A stretch of 64,000 nucleotides of DNA from Bordetella genomosp. 9 (GCF_002261425.1 NZ_NEVJ01000003.1:1116001-1180000); one strand, 5' to 3'; positions 18,029 to 26,235 are shown, counted from the first letter of the stretch. Numbers and translations: made by a program. The notes: generated by a model not told the origin, from the letters alone.

Positions 18029-18761
18029 GCGCCAGGGCATTCGGAATCGCCGCGCCGCGCGCGGTATTGTCGAAGATGCACCACACAAGCCTGTTCTGCG
18101 CGCGCGCCTCGTCCACACGCGCCGCGACCGCCTGGATGAACGTCTCATCGTAAGCCGAGTAATACATATCCGGCGCCCCGTGCAGCCGTATATAGAACAA
18201 GGACGGATCGCCCACCGGGTCGGCGCCGGGCACCGGCGATGGATGCGCCCGCACGCAGGCCACTTGGGCGCCCCGCAACAGATCGGCGCCACGCGGCGTG
18301 AACCAGCTGGGATGACGCGGCTCGCACGCGACCGGCATGGATGTGTGCCTGCGCAGCAGGGACAGGAACCGCCCGGCCTGCCGCGCTTCCAGCGCAAGGC
18401 TGGGCGGCAGCTGGATCAGGATGCAGCCCAGCTTCTTTTCCAGCGCCGCGACCTCGTCCAGGAACGCACGCAACAATCCTTCGCACCGCTGCAGGCGCGC
18501 ATCGTGGGTGATGGTCCGGGGCAGTTTCACGCTGAAGCGGAAGGCGTCCGGAACACTATCTGCCCATCGGGCGTAGGTCTGTGCCTGATGCGAGCGATAG
18601 AAGGAAGAATTGATTTCTACGCAGGGAAAGACACGTGCGTAACGTTCGAGGTGGCTACCTTCCGAAGCGAAGGTGCCCTGGTCCTGCGACGATAGCGACC
18701 AGCCAGCGCAACCGACGAGGGTTGGGGAAGATGCCAACGCGAGGCTTTCGGAAATTTTCAT
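17991..18761 (-). CDS. DUF72 domain protein (YecE-like)
   Basis: 256 residues. The DUF72 TIM-barrel fold is recognisable from VGCAGWSL at the start, FPCVEINSSFYRSH, FRFSVKLPRTITHDARL and ILIQLPPSLALE. The final conserved motif is YIRLHGAPDMYYSAYD. The biochemical function of this family is not established. I start it at the ATG at 18761; a TTG twelve bases upstream is an alternative. It has no functional link to its convergent TetR neighbour, and it is divergent from the TetR gene at 18851. Confidence 0.85.
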   Translation of the reverse strand: MKISESLALASSPTLVGCAGWSLSSQDQGTFASEGSHLERYARVFPCVEINSSFYRSHQAQTYARWADSVPDAFRFSVKLPRTITHDARLQRCEGLLRAFLDEVAALEKKLGCILIQLPPSLALEARQAGRFLSLLRRHTSMPVACEPRHPSWFTPRGADLLRGAQVACVRAHPSPVPGADPVGDPSLFYIRLHGAPDMYYSAYDETFIQAVAARVDEARAQNRLVWCIFDNTARGAAIPNALALMRSLSTRPRPT

Positions 18762-18820
18762 AAGGCAGAGCAATGCACGATGAAGGGGCAGAACGGACTC
18801 CCCGATTATTGCCCCTTTAT

Positions 18821-18844
18821 TAGGAAACGTTCATTTCCTATAAT
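18821..18844. promoter_or_regulatory. TetR operator overlapping a -10 box
   Basis: TAGGAAA (18821-18827) and TTTCCTA (18834-18840) form a perfect seven-base inverted repeat with a six-base spacer. The right arm overlaps a consensus TATAAT (18839-18844). The ATG of the TetR gene is only six bases beyond the -10, so binding would block the promoter and the transcript may be leaderless. Confidence 0.55.
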
Positions 18845-18850
18845 GCGCGG

Positions 18851-19492
18851 ATGATATCGGAATCCATCCCGCCCAACCCAGCACGTTCGCCGGGCCGCCC
18901 CAGGGAATTCGACATGGGCGCCGTCCTGGACGGCGCCGTGCGGATTTTCCGCGAGCGGGGCTATCACGCGACCTCCATTACCGACCTCAGCGATGCGACG
19001 GGCCTTACCGCCGGCAGTATCTACAAGGCGTTCCAGGACAAGCGCGGCCTGTTCCTGGCCGCCTTCGATCGCTATGTCGACGAACGCGGCCAGGACTTGC
19101 GGCGCAGGCTGGATATCCAGCCCGACGCCCGCGAAAAGATCCGGGCAGTACTGCTTTTCTACGCGGACTCGTCACAGGGCGAACAAGGCCGGCTGGGCTG
19201 CCTGGTCGTCGGCAGCGCCACGGTCCTGTCCACCTTCGATGCGGACGTCGCCGCCCGCATCGAAGCCAGCCTGCGGCGCATCCAGGACCTGCTGCGGACA
19301 TTGCTGCGGGAAGGACAGCGCGACGGCTCGATCGCGGCCGACATATCCGTTTCCGCCATGAGCAGCGTGTTGCTCGCCGTCCTGCAGGGATTCCGCGTCA
19401 TCGGCAAGTCCGGGCGCACAGCCAAGGAAATGCGCCGCGCGGCGGACGAAGCCATGCGGCTGCTAGGCCAACCACCAGGAGCTCCATCATGA
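18851..19492 (+). CDS. TetR family transcriptional regulator (first gene of hydrolase operon)
   Basis: 213 residues. The conserved N-terminal SPGRPREFDMGAVLDGAVRI is followed by DATGLTAGSIYKAFQDKRGL, the HTH. The C-terminal domain has GRLGCLVVGSATVLSTFDAD. No ribosome site precedes the ATG, consistent with a leaderless message. The stop codon overlaps the next ATG (ATGA), so the regulator is cotranscribed with the hydrolase and the SnoaL-like gene. It probably binds the inverted repeat at its own promoter. Confidence 0.9.
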   Translation: MISESIPPNPARSPGRPREFDMGAVLDGAVRIFRERGYHATSITDLSDATGLTAGSIYKAFQDKRGLFLAAFDRYVDERGQDLRRRLDIQPDAREKIRAVLLFYADSSQGEQGRLGCLVVGSATVLSTFDADVAARIEASLRRIQDLLRTLLREGQRDGSIAADISVSAMSSVLLAVLQGFRVIGKSGRTAKEMRRAADEAMRLLGQPPGAPS

Positions 19493-20442
19493 ATACGACT
19501 GCTTCCGCCTCCGCCCGCGTCCTGGACTGCGGGCCGGCCTCCTTGCCGGATCCCCGGTTCGAGGGTTACAGCCATCGCTTCCAGACCGTGGACGGCATCC
19601 GCATGCACTACGTCGAAGCCGGGGATCGCGGCCGGGACACGGTGGTCCTGGTCGCCGGCTATCCGCAGAGCTGGTACGCCTGGCGCAGGGTCATGCCGGC
19701 CCTGGCCGAGCGCTATCACGTCATCGCGCCGGACCTGCCCGGCCAGGGTGATTCGGATCGGCCGCTGGAAGGCTACGACACCCGGACCCTGGCCGAGCGC
19801 CTGCATGGCCTGCTCGCCGCCCTGGGCCTGCGTCGATACCATCTGGCCGCGCACGACGTCGGCGCATGGGTCGCCTACCCTTATGCCATGCTGTTCGGCG
19901 ATGAGGTGCGGCGGCTCGCCCTGTTCGACGCCGGCATTCCGGGGATCACCCTGCCCGACGCCCTGCCCGCGGCGCCGGATCGCGCATGGCGCACCTGGCA
20001 CTTCGCCTTCCATGCGGTGCCGGACCTGCCCGAATCGCTGATCACGGGCAAGGAAGAGATCTACCTGGACTGGTTCCTGCGACGCAAGGCGGCCAACCCG
20101 CAAAGCTTCACTGAAGCCGACATGGCCGAATACCTGCGCCTATTCACCAAGGAAGGCGGGTTGCGCGCCGGCCTGGCCTACTACCGCGCCGCGCACCTGT
20201 CGGCACGGCAGAACCGCGAACTGAACAGCAAGGGCCGACTGCAGATGCCCCTGCTCGCGGTCAGCGCCGACCAAGGCTCCATCCCCGACATGGCCGGCCC
20301 GCTGCGCGCCTATGCCGACGATGTGCGAGGCGTGCTCATCACCCACTGCGGCCACTTCATCCCGGAGGAACAGCCCGCGGCCGCCACGGCGGCGCTGATC
20401 GAGTTCTTCGGCGACGACCAGGCCCGGGAGAGCGTCGCATGA
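19489..20442 (+). CDS. Alpha/beta hydrolase, epoxide hydrolase/haloalkane dehalogenase type
   Basis: 317 residues. The oxyanion motif is VAGYPQSWYAW. The nucleophile elbow reads AAHDVGAWVAY, placing Asp rather than Ser at the nucleophile position, as in epoxide hydrolases and haloalkane/fluoroacetate dehalogenases. The terminal His is in THCGHFIPEEQP. These enzymes open epoxides or carbon-halogen bonds via an ester intermediate. AGGAG precedes the ATG. It sits in a TetR-hydrolase-SnoaL operon with ATGA overlaps at both ends. Confidence 0.87.
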   Translation: MNTTASASARVLDCGPASLPDPRFEGYSHRFQTVDGIRMHYVEAGDRGRDTVVLVAGYPQSWYAWRRVMPALAERYHVIAPDLPGQGDSDRPLEGYDTRTLAERLHGLLAALGLRRYHLAAHDVGAWVAYPYAMLFGDEVRRLALFDAGIPGITLPDALPAAPDRAWRTWHFAFHAVPDLPESLITGKEEIYLDWFLRRKAANPQSFTEADMAEYLRLFTKEGGLRAGLAYYRAAHLSARQNRELNSKGRLQMPLLAVSADQGSIPDMAGPLRAYADDVRGVLITHCGHFIPEEQPAAATAALIEFFGDDQARESVA

Positions 20443-20825
20443 CGAAGAACGAACTGGAAGCACGCTATACCGATTACATCGCCTGCCTGAACCGGCAGGA
20501 CTGGACCAGCCTGGGGCGCTACGTCCATGACGACGTCTGGCACAATGGGCGGCCGCTGGGCCTGCCCGGCTATCGCGCCATGCTCGAAAAAGACCTCGAA
20601 CAGATACCGGACTTGCGCTTCCACATCGAGATGCTGCTGGTCGACCCGCCACGCGTCGCGTGCAGGCTGCGCTTCGACGTTACGCCGAAAGCCGTGTTCA
20701 TGGGGCTTCCGGTGAACGGGCGGCGAGTGTCGTTCCGCGAGCACGCCTTCTACGAATTCCGGGACGGCCGGATTTTCGACGTGCGCTCCGTCATCGACAA
20801 GGCCGCCATCGAAGCGCAGCTTTGA
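20439..20825 (+). CDS. SnoaL-like/NTF2-fold protein
   Basis: 128 residues of the NTF2-like cone fold: an N-terminal helix ending RQDWTSLGRYVHDDVWHNGR, then PGYRAMLEKDLEQIPDLRFH, and a C-terminal sheet EHAFYEFRDGRIFDVRSVID. The arrangement matches SnoaL-like ester cyclases and polyketide-cyclase-related proteins; catalytic function is unproven for most. It overlaps the hydrolase gene by four bases and is the last gene of the operon. Both could act on the same TetR ligand. Confidence 0.82.
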   Translation: MTKNELEARYTDYIACLNRQDWTSLGRYVHDDVWHNGRPLGLPGYRAMLEKDLEQIPDLRFHIEMLLVDPPRVACRLRFDVTPKAVFMGLPVNGRRVSFREHAFYEFRDGRIFDVRSVIDKAAIEAQL

Positions 20826-20856
20826 GCCTCCACGCGCGGCCGCCCTGGCAAACGCA

Positions 20857-21444
20857 TCAAACGGCCTGGGCGGCCCTGCGGCGCAGGCTGACGAACAGCC
20901 ATATCGCCGACACCAGGAAATACACCGCGCCCACGCCGGCGTAGCCGGCGACCCGGGTGATCGACATCGACGCCAGCGTAGGCGTGCGCGACTGCAGGAT
21001 GAACAAGGTGCCGGCAAGCGCCGACTGCGCGCCGCTCAGGACCATTGCCCATTGCGCCCCGCTGCGCTTCCAGCGTCGCACGGCGGTGCCCAGTTGCAGC
21101 AGCCCGGCCAGTATGGCCCATACGCCGAACACCGCCAGCACCGAATTCGTCGTCATTTGCAACGCGACGAAGACCGCGATCGTCGTCACCACGCTGACGG
21201 CGACGTTGATGGCCTGCGTGCGGTTCCTGCCCAGGCCGCCGCTGCGCGCCGCATCGATGTAGTTCGCCAGGGCGTCCCAGGCCGGATACAGGACCAGCAG
21301 CACTGCCGCGATTCCCGGCGACTGCCGGCCCACGGTGAACGCGGCAGCCACCCACACCGCCGATACCACGGCGCGGATGAAGTAATAGGTCTTCAGCCAT
21401 TGTTCCTGGCTGGGGCCGGTATAGCCCATTTGCATGTCAGTCAT
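20857..21444 (-). CDS. Integral membrane protein, last gene of redox operon
   Basis: 195 residues with about five or six hydrophobic segments, including AVVSAVWVAAAFTVG, VAVSVVTTIAVFVALQ and GVGAVYFLVSAIWLFVSL. The start at 21444 is preceded by AAAGGAAATGAG. I do not recognise the exact family; it resembles small DUF308-like or HdeD-like membrane proteins. It lies 14 bases downstream of the molybdopterin oxidoreductase gene on the same strand, so it belongs to the TetR-controlled operon starting at 23725. Confidence 0.75.
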   Translation of the reverse strand: MTDMQMGYTGPSQEQWLKTYYFIRAVVSAVWVAAAFTVGRQSPGIAAVLLVLYPAWDALANYIDAARSGGLGRNRTQAINVAVSVVTTIAVFVALQMTTNSVLAVFGVWAILAGLLQLGTAVRRWKRSGAQWAMVLSGAQSALAGTLFILQSRTPTLASMSITRVAGYAGVGAVYFLVSAIWLFVSLRRRAAQAV

Positions 21445-21458
21445 CTCATTTCCTTTCA

Positions 21459-22232
21459 TCAGATTCCGGCGTACCACTCGTAGCCCCGGTCTTCCCAATA
21501 ACCACCATTTCCGCCCCACAAGCCGGCATAGCTGTCCACGATCTCGATCCGCATGATGTATTTGGCCTGCTTGTAGCCCAGCTGCCGCTCGACCCTGAGA
21601 CGCAGCGGCGCCCCATGTCCGACCATCAGATCCTGGTCGTTCATGGCATAGGCCAATATCGTCTGCGGGTGATACGCATCGATAAGGTCTATGCTTTCGT
21701 AATAGCGGCCGCTGCCATCCAGCGTCTTCTCCAATTCGTCCGCGCAATGGAAAACGGCGTATCGCGCGTTCGGCTTCAGTCCCGCCGGTGCCAGGACGGT
21801 CGCGAGCGGAACACCCGTCCACTTGGCGATCGCGCTCCAGCCTTCGACGCAGTCGTGGCGCGTGATCTGGCTGCGGGCCGGCATCTTGCGCAGGTCCGCC
21901 AGCGAATACTCCTGCGGGCGCTCCACGAGACCGTCGATCTTCAGGCGCCAATCGGCGAAGTTGCCTTCCAGCAGCCGCGCATACTCCCCGCTGTCCGGCG
22001 CGCTCGTGCCGTTCACGCGGAACGACGGCGAGATATCGGCTTCCGAGAACTCGCGGGCGAGCGCGTGGCGTCCTTGCAGCAGACGCTGCGTTTTCATGGT
22101 CAGCTGCTCGGCGGAACGGATGACGCCCGCGACACCATCGTCCTGTACCGCGGCGTCACAGCCGCTCAGGACGAGCGCGCCGGCGCCCAGCGTGCCGCCG
22201 AACAGAAAGCGGCGGCGTGTCAGCTTGTTCAT
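21459..22232 (-). CDS. Molybdopterin-dependent oxidoreductase, sulfite-oxidase fold, Tat lipoprotein
   Basis: 257 residues. TRRRFLFG at residues 5-12 is a twin-arginine signal, and LSGC at residues 22-25 is a lipobox, so it should be Tat-exported and lipidated. The molybdenum-ligand Cys is in RHDCVEGWSAIAKWTG (near residue 128), the sulfite oxidase/MsrP-type motif. The domain ends with LRLRVERQLGYKQAKYIMRI. The partner is the cytochrome b gene directly upstream, overlapping by four bases, which would pass electrons from the membrane as YedZ/MsrQ does for MsrP. Substrate unknown. Confidence 0.87.
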   Translation of the reverse strand: MNKLTRRRFLFGGTLGAGALVLSGCDAAVQDDGVAGVIRSAEQLTMKTQRLLQGRHALAREFSEADISPSFRVNGTSAPDSGEYARLLEGNFADWRLKIDGLVERPQEYSLADLRKMPARSQITRHDCVEGWSAIAKWTGVPLATVLAPAGLKPNARYAVFHCADELEKTLDGSGRYYESIDLIDAYHPQTILAYAMNDQDLMVGHGAPLRLRVERQLGYKQAKYIMRIEIVDSYAGLWGGNGGYWEDRGYEWYAGI

Positions 22233-23086
22233 GCGTCTGGCTCCTGCTGGCGAATGGCATAGCGGCCCGTGATCATCGAACGCATGTTGTTCCACAGTCC
22301 CGACAGCACGACCATGGCCACGTGCACGACGACGAACAGGACGATCAGCGATGCCGAGATAAAGTGCAGCGCCCGGGCGGATTGGCGGCCACCGAAGATG
22401 TCCAGCAGTATCGGAAATACCGCGTCCACACCCGGCGACATCGTCAGGCCCGTCAGCACCATCAAGGGCAGCAGACCACCGATCACGACGATGTAGGTCA
22501 GCTTCTGCAGCGCGTTGTAGCGCTTGGCTGCCTCGCCGGACGGGAAGCGCAGGCGGGCATGGTCGATGATCTCCTGCCAAAGATGCCGGGGCGCCAGCTC
22601 ACGCCGGTTGGGCGCCAGGTCACGGCGAAAATGACCGCTAAGGACGCCCCAGGCCAGGTAGACCAGGCCATTGAGAAAGAAAGCCCAGGCGAAGAAGAAA
22701 TGCCAGCGCCGTCCAACGGCCAGGTCCTGGTACGACGGCAGCGTGAGCCAGGCGGGAAAAGCGCGCGACGCCAATTCTCCATCCACCTTCGAGACGCCCA
22801 GGACACCGGTCGTGGACACGGACAGGCTGCCGATCTTCAGGAAGCCGTGCGGCACGCCGCCGTCGTCGGTCGACCCGATTTTCAGGAAAGCCGGATCGTC
22901 GTCGGCGCCATACTGGCCCCAATGCAGCTGGGGGTAGGCATTGAATATCTGCAGTCCGCTCAAAAGCAGAAAGCCCAGGCACAACACGTTCAGCCAATGC
23001 GTCAGGCGCGTGGCCACGGAATGCCGCCGGACGAGCACGGTTCGCTCGCGCGGCATGGGCTGGGAAGCTCGCTTATCCCTGTTCAT
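22229..23086 (-). CDS. Cytochrome b561/thiosulfate-reductase-type b subunit
   Basis: 285 residues with four main hydrophobic helices. Candidate haem-ligand histidines are in VRRHSVATRLTHWLNV, in WHFFFAWAFFLNGLVYLAWG and in LHFISASLIVLFVVVHVAMV. A periplasmic segment of about 60 residues separates helices one and two. It should be an integral dihaem protein transferring electrons between the quinone pool and the molybdopterin protein encoded next. It overlaps the next gene by ATGA and follows the DUF5666 gene by three bases. Confidence 0.87.
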   Translation of the reverse strand: MNRDKRASQPMPRERTVLVRRHSVATRLTHWLNVLCLGFLLLSGLQIFNAYPQLHWGQYGADDDPAFLKIGSTDDGGVPHGFLKIGSLSVSTTGVLGVSKVDGELASRAFPAWLTLPSYQDLAVGRRWHFFFAWAFFLNGLVYLAWGVLSGHFRRDLAPNRRELAPRHLWQEIIDHARLRFPSGEAAKRYNALQKLTYIVVIGGLLPLMVLTGLTMSPGVDAVFPILLDIFGGRQSARALHFISASLIVLFVVVHVAMVVLSGLWNNMRSMITGRYAIRQQEPDA

Positions 23087-23089
23087 GGC

Positions 23090-23725
23090 TTACATCGGCG
23101 GGACGACGCCGTTGGTGCCCACCACCACGCGCTGCGCGCTGAGTGCGCCATCGGCGGCCTTGGTGGCCGATACGAAGACAACCGCGCCCGGTTTCAGGTC
23201 GGCCTGGGTAGCCGGCGCGAACGTCACGACGGGCGTGCCTTCCGGAATGGCGATCTTCTTCTCCTTGCCGTGATAGGAGACCGTGACGGTGCGTCCGTTC
23301 ACGCCCTTGACGGCATCCGCGACCGTGGCGTTGGTCATGGTGCTGTTAGGCTTCAAGTCCCAGCCGTAGCTGCCTTCGGCGGTGCCTTTCAGGGCGGGCG
23401 GGAAGATCAGGACTTCCAGCGCGCCATCGCCGCCGTCCTTGTTCGGCAAGGAAGCAATGCCCACATAATCACCCGGCTTGATATCGGTAATGTCCGCGCG
23501 GGCGACGCTCGACACCATCCATCCCTGCGCAAGCGCGATGTCCACGGTCTGGCCTTCCCGCGTCTTGACCTTCAAGGCCTGTCCGCTGAAGTCGACGATA
23601 TCGCCACGGACGCGCACCGGTTCCGGCTTGGCGTTCTGTGCGTATGCGGACGAAGCGAGGCCGGCGGTGAGCGGCAGGCTGACGACGGCGGCGGTGAGCA
23701 GGCCGCGTACGAGTTTCTGGAACAT
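23090..23725 (-). CDS. Exported DUF5666-like beta-barrel protein
   Basis: 211 residues. A signal peptide ends at SSAYAQ (residues 25-30). The mature region has repeating small beta units: VRVRGDIVDFSGQALKVKTR, then ITDIKPGDYVGIASLP, VTVSYHGKEKKIAIPEGTP, and DLKPGAVVFVSATKAADGAL. This repeated OB-like pattern is that of DUF5666 proteins. Function is unknown. It is the first gene of the operon and has AAGGAG before its ATG. The TetR operator at 23738 lies 12 bases upstream of it, so it is probably the first repressed gene. Confidence 0.8.
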   Translation of the reverse strand: MFQKLVRGLLTAAVVSLPLTAGLASSAYAQNAKPEPVRVRGDIVDFSGQALKVKTREGQTVDIALAQGWMVSSVARADITDIKPGDYVGIASLPNKDGGDGALEVLIFPPALKGTAEGSYGWDLKPNSTMTNATVADAVKGVNGRTVTVSYHGKEKKIAIPEGTPVVTFAPATQADLKPGAVVFVSATKAADGALSAQRVVVGTNGVVPPM

Positions 23726-23737
23726 GCTGACTCCTTA

Positions 23738-23753
23738 TACCTACTAGTAGGTA
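23738..23753. promoter_or_regulatory. TetR operator of redox operon
   Basis: TACCTACTAGTAGGTA, a perfect 16-base palindrome, lies 12 bases upstream of the first ATG of the operon. A copy with one mismatch is found upstream of the TetR gene at 24482. This matching pair is strong evidence that the TetR protein encoded at 23821-24471 binds both. Confidence 0.72.
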
Positions 23754-23820
23754 GTTATCTGGCGCGAAAAAACAGGCTCGGACGGCGCGCCCCGCCAGAG
23801 CCAGACGACGTGGGCGGCTT

Positions 23821-24471
23821 CTACCGCCTGTTCGAACCTGCCTGCTTCTTCTGCGTGGCAGAGGAAGCCTTGTTGGGCGCTTCGGCCGCAAGCCCGGCCG
23901 TGAGCCTTTCTATGAGGGGATCGGTAACGACCCTGAATACCTTCGTATCGCCATAGGCGCGGGCCGAGAGCATGGCGCCGTGTACCGCCGCCAGGAAACC
24001 TTCGGCCTCTGACTGCGCGCTACCGCGCAACGCCAGCTTGCCCTGCTGCGCGCCCTGTTCCAGGGCGGAGGTCAGCCATCCGGCCAGCAGTCGGAAATGC
24101 CCGCGTACTTCCACGGCGATCTCCGGCGGCAGCACCGGCATTTGCGTCGCGAGCAACGCGCACACGCAGAAGGCGCTGGTCGGATCCCCGATGCATGCGG
24201 CCCAGTAGCCCGTATACGCGCGAAGCTGGTCCACCGGATCGGGATGGTGCTGCTGCATCGCGGCGATGCCGGCCTCGGCTTCTTCGTGATAGCGCTGCAG
24301 CAACGTGCGGACCAGATCGACCTTGCTGGGAAAATGATGGTGGATGCTGGCCTTGCGTATGCCTACGACTTCTGAAATGTCGGCATAGCTGAAGCCGTTG
24401 TACCCGCCCGCGATGATAAGGGCGCGGGCGCAACGCAGAATTTCGTCGAAGGTGCTGTTCTGGGTGACCAT
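23821..24471 (-). CDS. TetR family regulator of the redox operon
   Basis: 216 residues. The HTH reads FDEILRCARALIIAGGYNGF followed by SYADISEVVGIRKASIHHHF, a standard AcrR/TetR start; the ligand domain contains CIGDPTSAFCVCALLATQMP with two close cysteines. The C-terminal tail is basic. It is transcribed toward, and in the same direction as, the redox operon beginning at 23725, with operators upstream of both. The cysteine pair could sense redox state or electrophiles, but that is a guess. Confidence 0.9.
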   Translation of the reverse strand: MVTQNSTFDEILRCARALIIAGGYNGFSYADISEVVGIRKASIHHHFPSKVDLVRTLLQRYHEEAEAGIAAMQQHHPDPVDQLRAYTGYWAACIGDPTSAFCVCALLATQMPVLPPEIAVEVRGHFRLLAGWLTSALEQGAQQGKLALRGSAQSEAEGFLAAVHGAMLSARAYGDTKVFRVVTDPLIERLTAGLAAEAPNKASSATQKKQAGSNRR

Positions 24472-24481
24472 GGCCGTAGAC

Positions 24482-24497
24482 TACCAACTAGTAGGTA
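24482..24497. promoter_or_regulatory. TetR autoregulatory operator
   Basis: TACCAACTAGTAGGTA differs at one base from the palindrome at 23738-23753. It lies 10 bases upstream of the TetR ATG. It also covers the stop codon of the upstream PLP decarboxylase gene (stop at 24488-24490), so the regulator's promoter is embedded in the 3' end of that gene. Confidence 0.68.
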
Positions 24498-25870
24498 CGT
24501 CCGTCAACGGTTTTTTTCGCCGCACGCACCATGGCTTGCAGGCTGGCCTGGACATCGGCCTCGGTGGTCGCCCAGCTGGAGACACTGATGCGCATCGCGG
24601 TACGGCCCTGCCAGACCGTGCCGCCGCACCAGCATATGCCCTCCTCCTGCAGTCTTTCGATCACCGCCGCCGTGACCGCGGGCGAGCCGAAGCTGACCAG
24701 CACTTGGTTGAGCGCGACCTCGTTCAGCACCTCGAAACCGGCCGCTTGCAGGCCCTGTGCGAACACCCTGGCGTAGCCGCATGTGCGCTCCACCAGCCCC
24801 GCCACGCCCTGCCTGCCTAGATGCAGCAGCGCCGCCCAAATCTCCACCCCGCGAGCGCGCCGGGACGACTCCGGCGTGTAGTGGGATGGCTCACGCTGTT
24901 CCGCGCCGTCTTGCGCCAGGTATGCGGCATTCAGCGACATGGCCGCGCGCAGCGCCGCGGCATCGCGCACCAGCGCAATGCCGCTGTCATAGGGCACGTT
25001 AAGCCACTTATGGCCATCGGTGGCCCAGGAGTCGGCCTGCGCGATTCCTTGCGTCATGGTGTCGAACGTGTCGCTGGCCAGCGCCCAAAGGCCGATGGCC
25101 CCGTCCACGTGGACCCAGGCGCCAGCCTGGCGGGCCAAACGGCAGACCTCATCGGCGGGATCGAAGGCGCCGGTATTCACATTGCCGGCCTGGATGCACA
25201 CGATGGTACGGTCGTCCAGCGCGGGGAGCTTGCCGGCCTGCATCCGCCCCTGGCGATCCGTGGCCACGATAATCACCCGTTCGCGCCCCAGCCCCAGCAA
25301 CGCCAGGACCTTGCCCACCGTGACGTGCGTCTCTTCACTGATGATGACGCGTATCTCCGGCGCGCCGTATAACCCCCGGGCTTCCACGTCCCAACCCAGC
25401 CGCGACAGCAGCGCATGGCGCGCCGCCGCCAGCGCGGCGAAATTCGCCATCGACGCGCCGGTAACGAATGCGCCACCAACATCCGCGGGCAGGCCGAACA
25501 TCCGGGCCATCCATTGCAAGGACACGTCTTCCAGCGTCGCGGCAACCGGCGATGTGCGCCGAAAGCAGGCATTCTGGTCCCATGCGGTCGCGAGCCAGTT
25601 CGCCGCCACCGTGGCCGGCAGCGCGCCGCCGACCACCAGGCCAAAGAAGCGCCCGCCGGCGGTCGCGACCGTCGCGGGCGAGCCGCTTTCATCAAGTAGC
25701 CGCAGCACCTCGCGCGCGTCGACACCCGTTTCGGGAAGCGGGTGCCTGAAGGCCTCCAGGCCTTGCAGTGCCTCGGCCGATACGGCCACAGGCCGGTCGC
25801 GCACCGACCCGACGTATGCAATCGCCCGCTGCGCGGCGTCGCGCAGCAAGGCTTCTACCTTGGCGTCCAT
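24488..25870 (-). CDS. PLP-dependent decarboxylase, group II (aromatic/glutamate type)
   Basis: 460 residues of the group II amino-acid decarboxylase fold. The PLP-binding Lys is in TDGHKWLNVPYDSG near residue 286. The N-terminal GGRFFGLVVGGALPATVAAN and the mid-domain VHVDGAIGLWALAS are characteristic. Comparable proteins decarboxylate tryptophan, tyrosine, DOPA or cysteine sulfinate, and some act on other substrates; the specificity cannot be read from the sequence. AAGGA precedes the ATG. A SnoaL-like gene ends 14 bases upstream, on the same strand. Confidence 0.85.
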   Translation of the reverse strand: MDAKVEALLRDAAQRAIAYVGSVRDRPVAVSAEALQGLEAFRHPLPETGVDAREVLRLLDESGSPATVATAGGRFFGLVVGGALPATVAANWLATAWDQNACFRRTSPVAATLEDVSLQWMARMFGLPADVGGAFVTGASMANFAALAAARHALLSRLGWDVEARGLYGAPEIRVIISEETHVTVGKVLALLGLGRERVIIVATDRQGRMQAGKLPALDDRTIVCIQAGNVNTGAFDPADEVCRLARQAGAWVHVDGAIGLWALASDTFDTMTQGIAQADSWATDGHKWLNVPYDSGIALVRDAAALRAAMSLNAAYLAQDGAEQREPSHYTPESSRRARGVEIWAALLHLGRQGVAGLVERTCGYARVFAQGLQAAGFEVLNEVALNQVLVSFGSPAVTAAVIERLQEEGICWCGGTVWQGRTAMRISVSSWATTEADVQASLQAMVRAAKKTVDGRTY

Positions 25871-25884
25871 AAGACGTGTCCTTG

Positions 25885-26235
25885 CTAGTTCGATTCGATG
25901 ACGAATGCATTCAGCTCGGCCATCCGGCCATCGCGAAAACGCCAGACGTCGGAGTAGCGATTATTGACCAGCCGGCCGTCGCTGCCCCTGGAAACGATGG
26001 TGCCCAGCGCCACCACGTGGTCGCCTTCCGCGATCAGATGCGAAACGGTGAATCTGGGCGGCTCCGCGTACTCCTTCAGCATCGATTGCCGGACCGCCTC
26101 CTTGCCGTGCAAGGTCTCGCCCCCCACCGTCGTCCAGATTATGTCGTCGACGCAGAACGACAGGAATCCTTCGATATCGCCGACGGTGATTGCTGCGTTG
26201 GCATTCTGCAGGGCTGCTTTATTCTGCTGTGACAT
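25885..26235 (-). CDS. SnoaL-like/NTF2-fold protein
   Basis: 116 residues: MSQQNKAALQNANAAITVGD, then FLSFCVDDIIWTTVGGETLH, and the C-terminal YSDVWRFRDGRMAELNAFVI. This is a ketosteroid-isomerase-like cone fold; most members lack a known activity. GGAG precedes the ATG. It lies 14 bases upstream of the PLP decarboxylase gene and may be cotranscribed with it; the NmrA-like gene is 99 bases further upstream. Confidence 0.8.
   Translation of the reverse strand: MSQQNKAALQNANAAITVGDIEGFLSFCVDDIIWTTVGGETLHGKEAVRQSMLKEYAEPPRFTVSHLIAEGDHVVALGTIVSRGSDGRLVNNRYSDVWRFRDGRMAELNAFVIESN

Noticed and set aside
22217..23956. Open plus-strand frame of 579 codons opposite the redox operon
   Set aside because: It is antisense to the molybdopterin, cytochrome b and DUF5666 genes, which have signal peptides, haem ligands and tight spacing. 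High GC leaves such frames open by chance.
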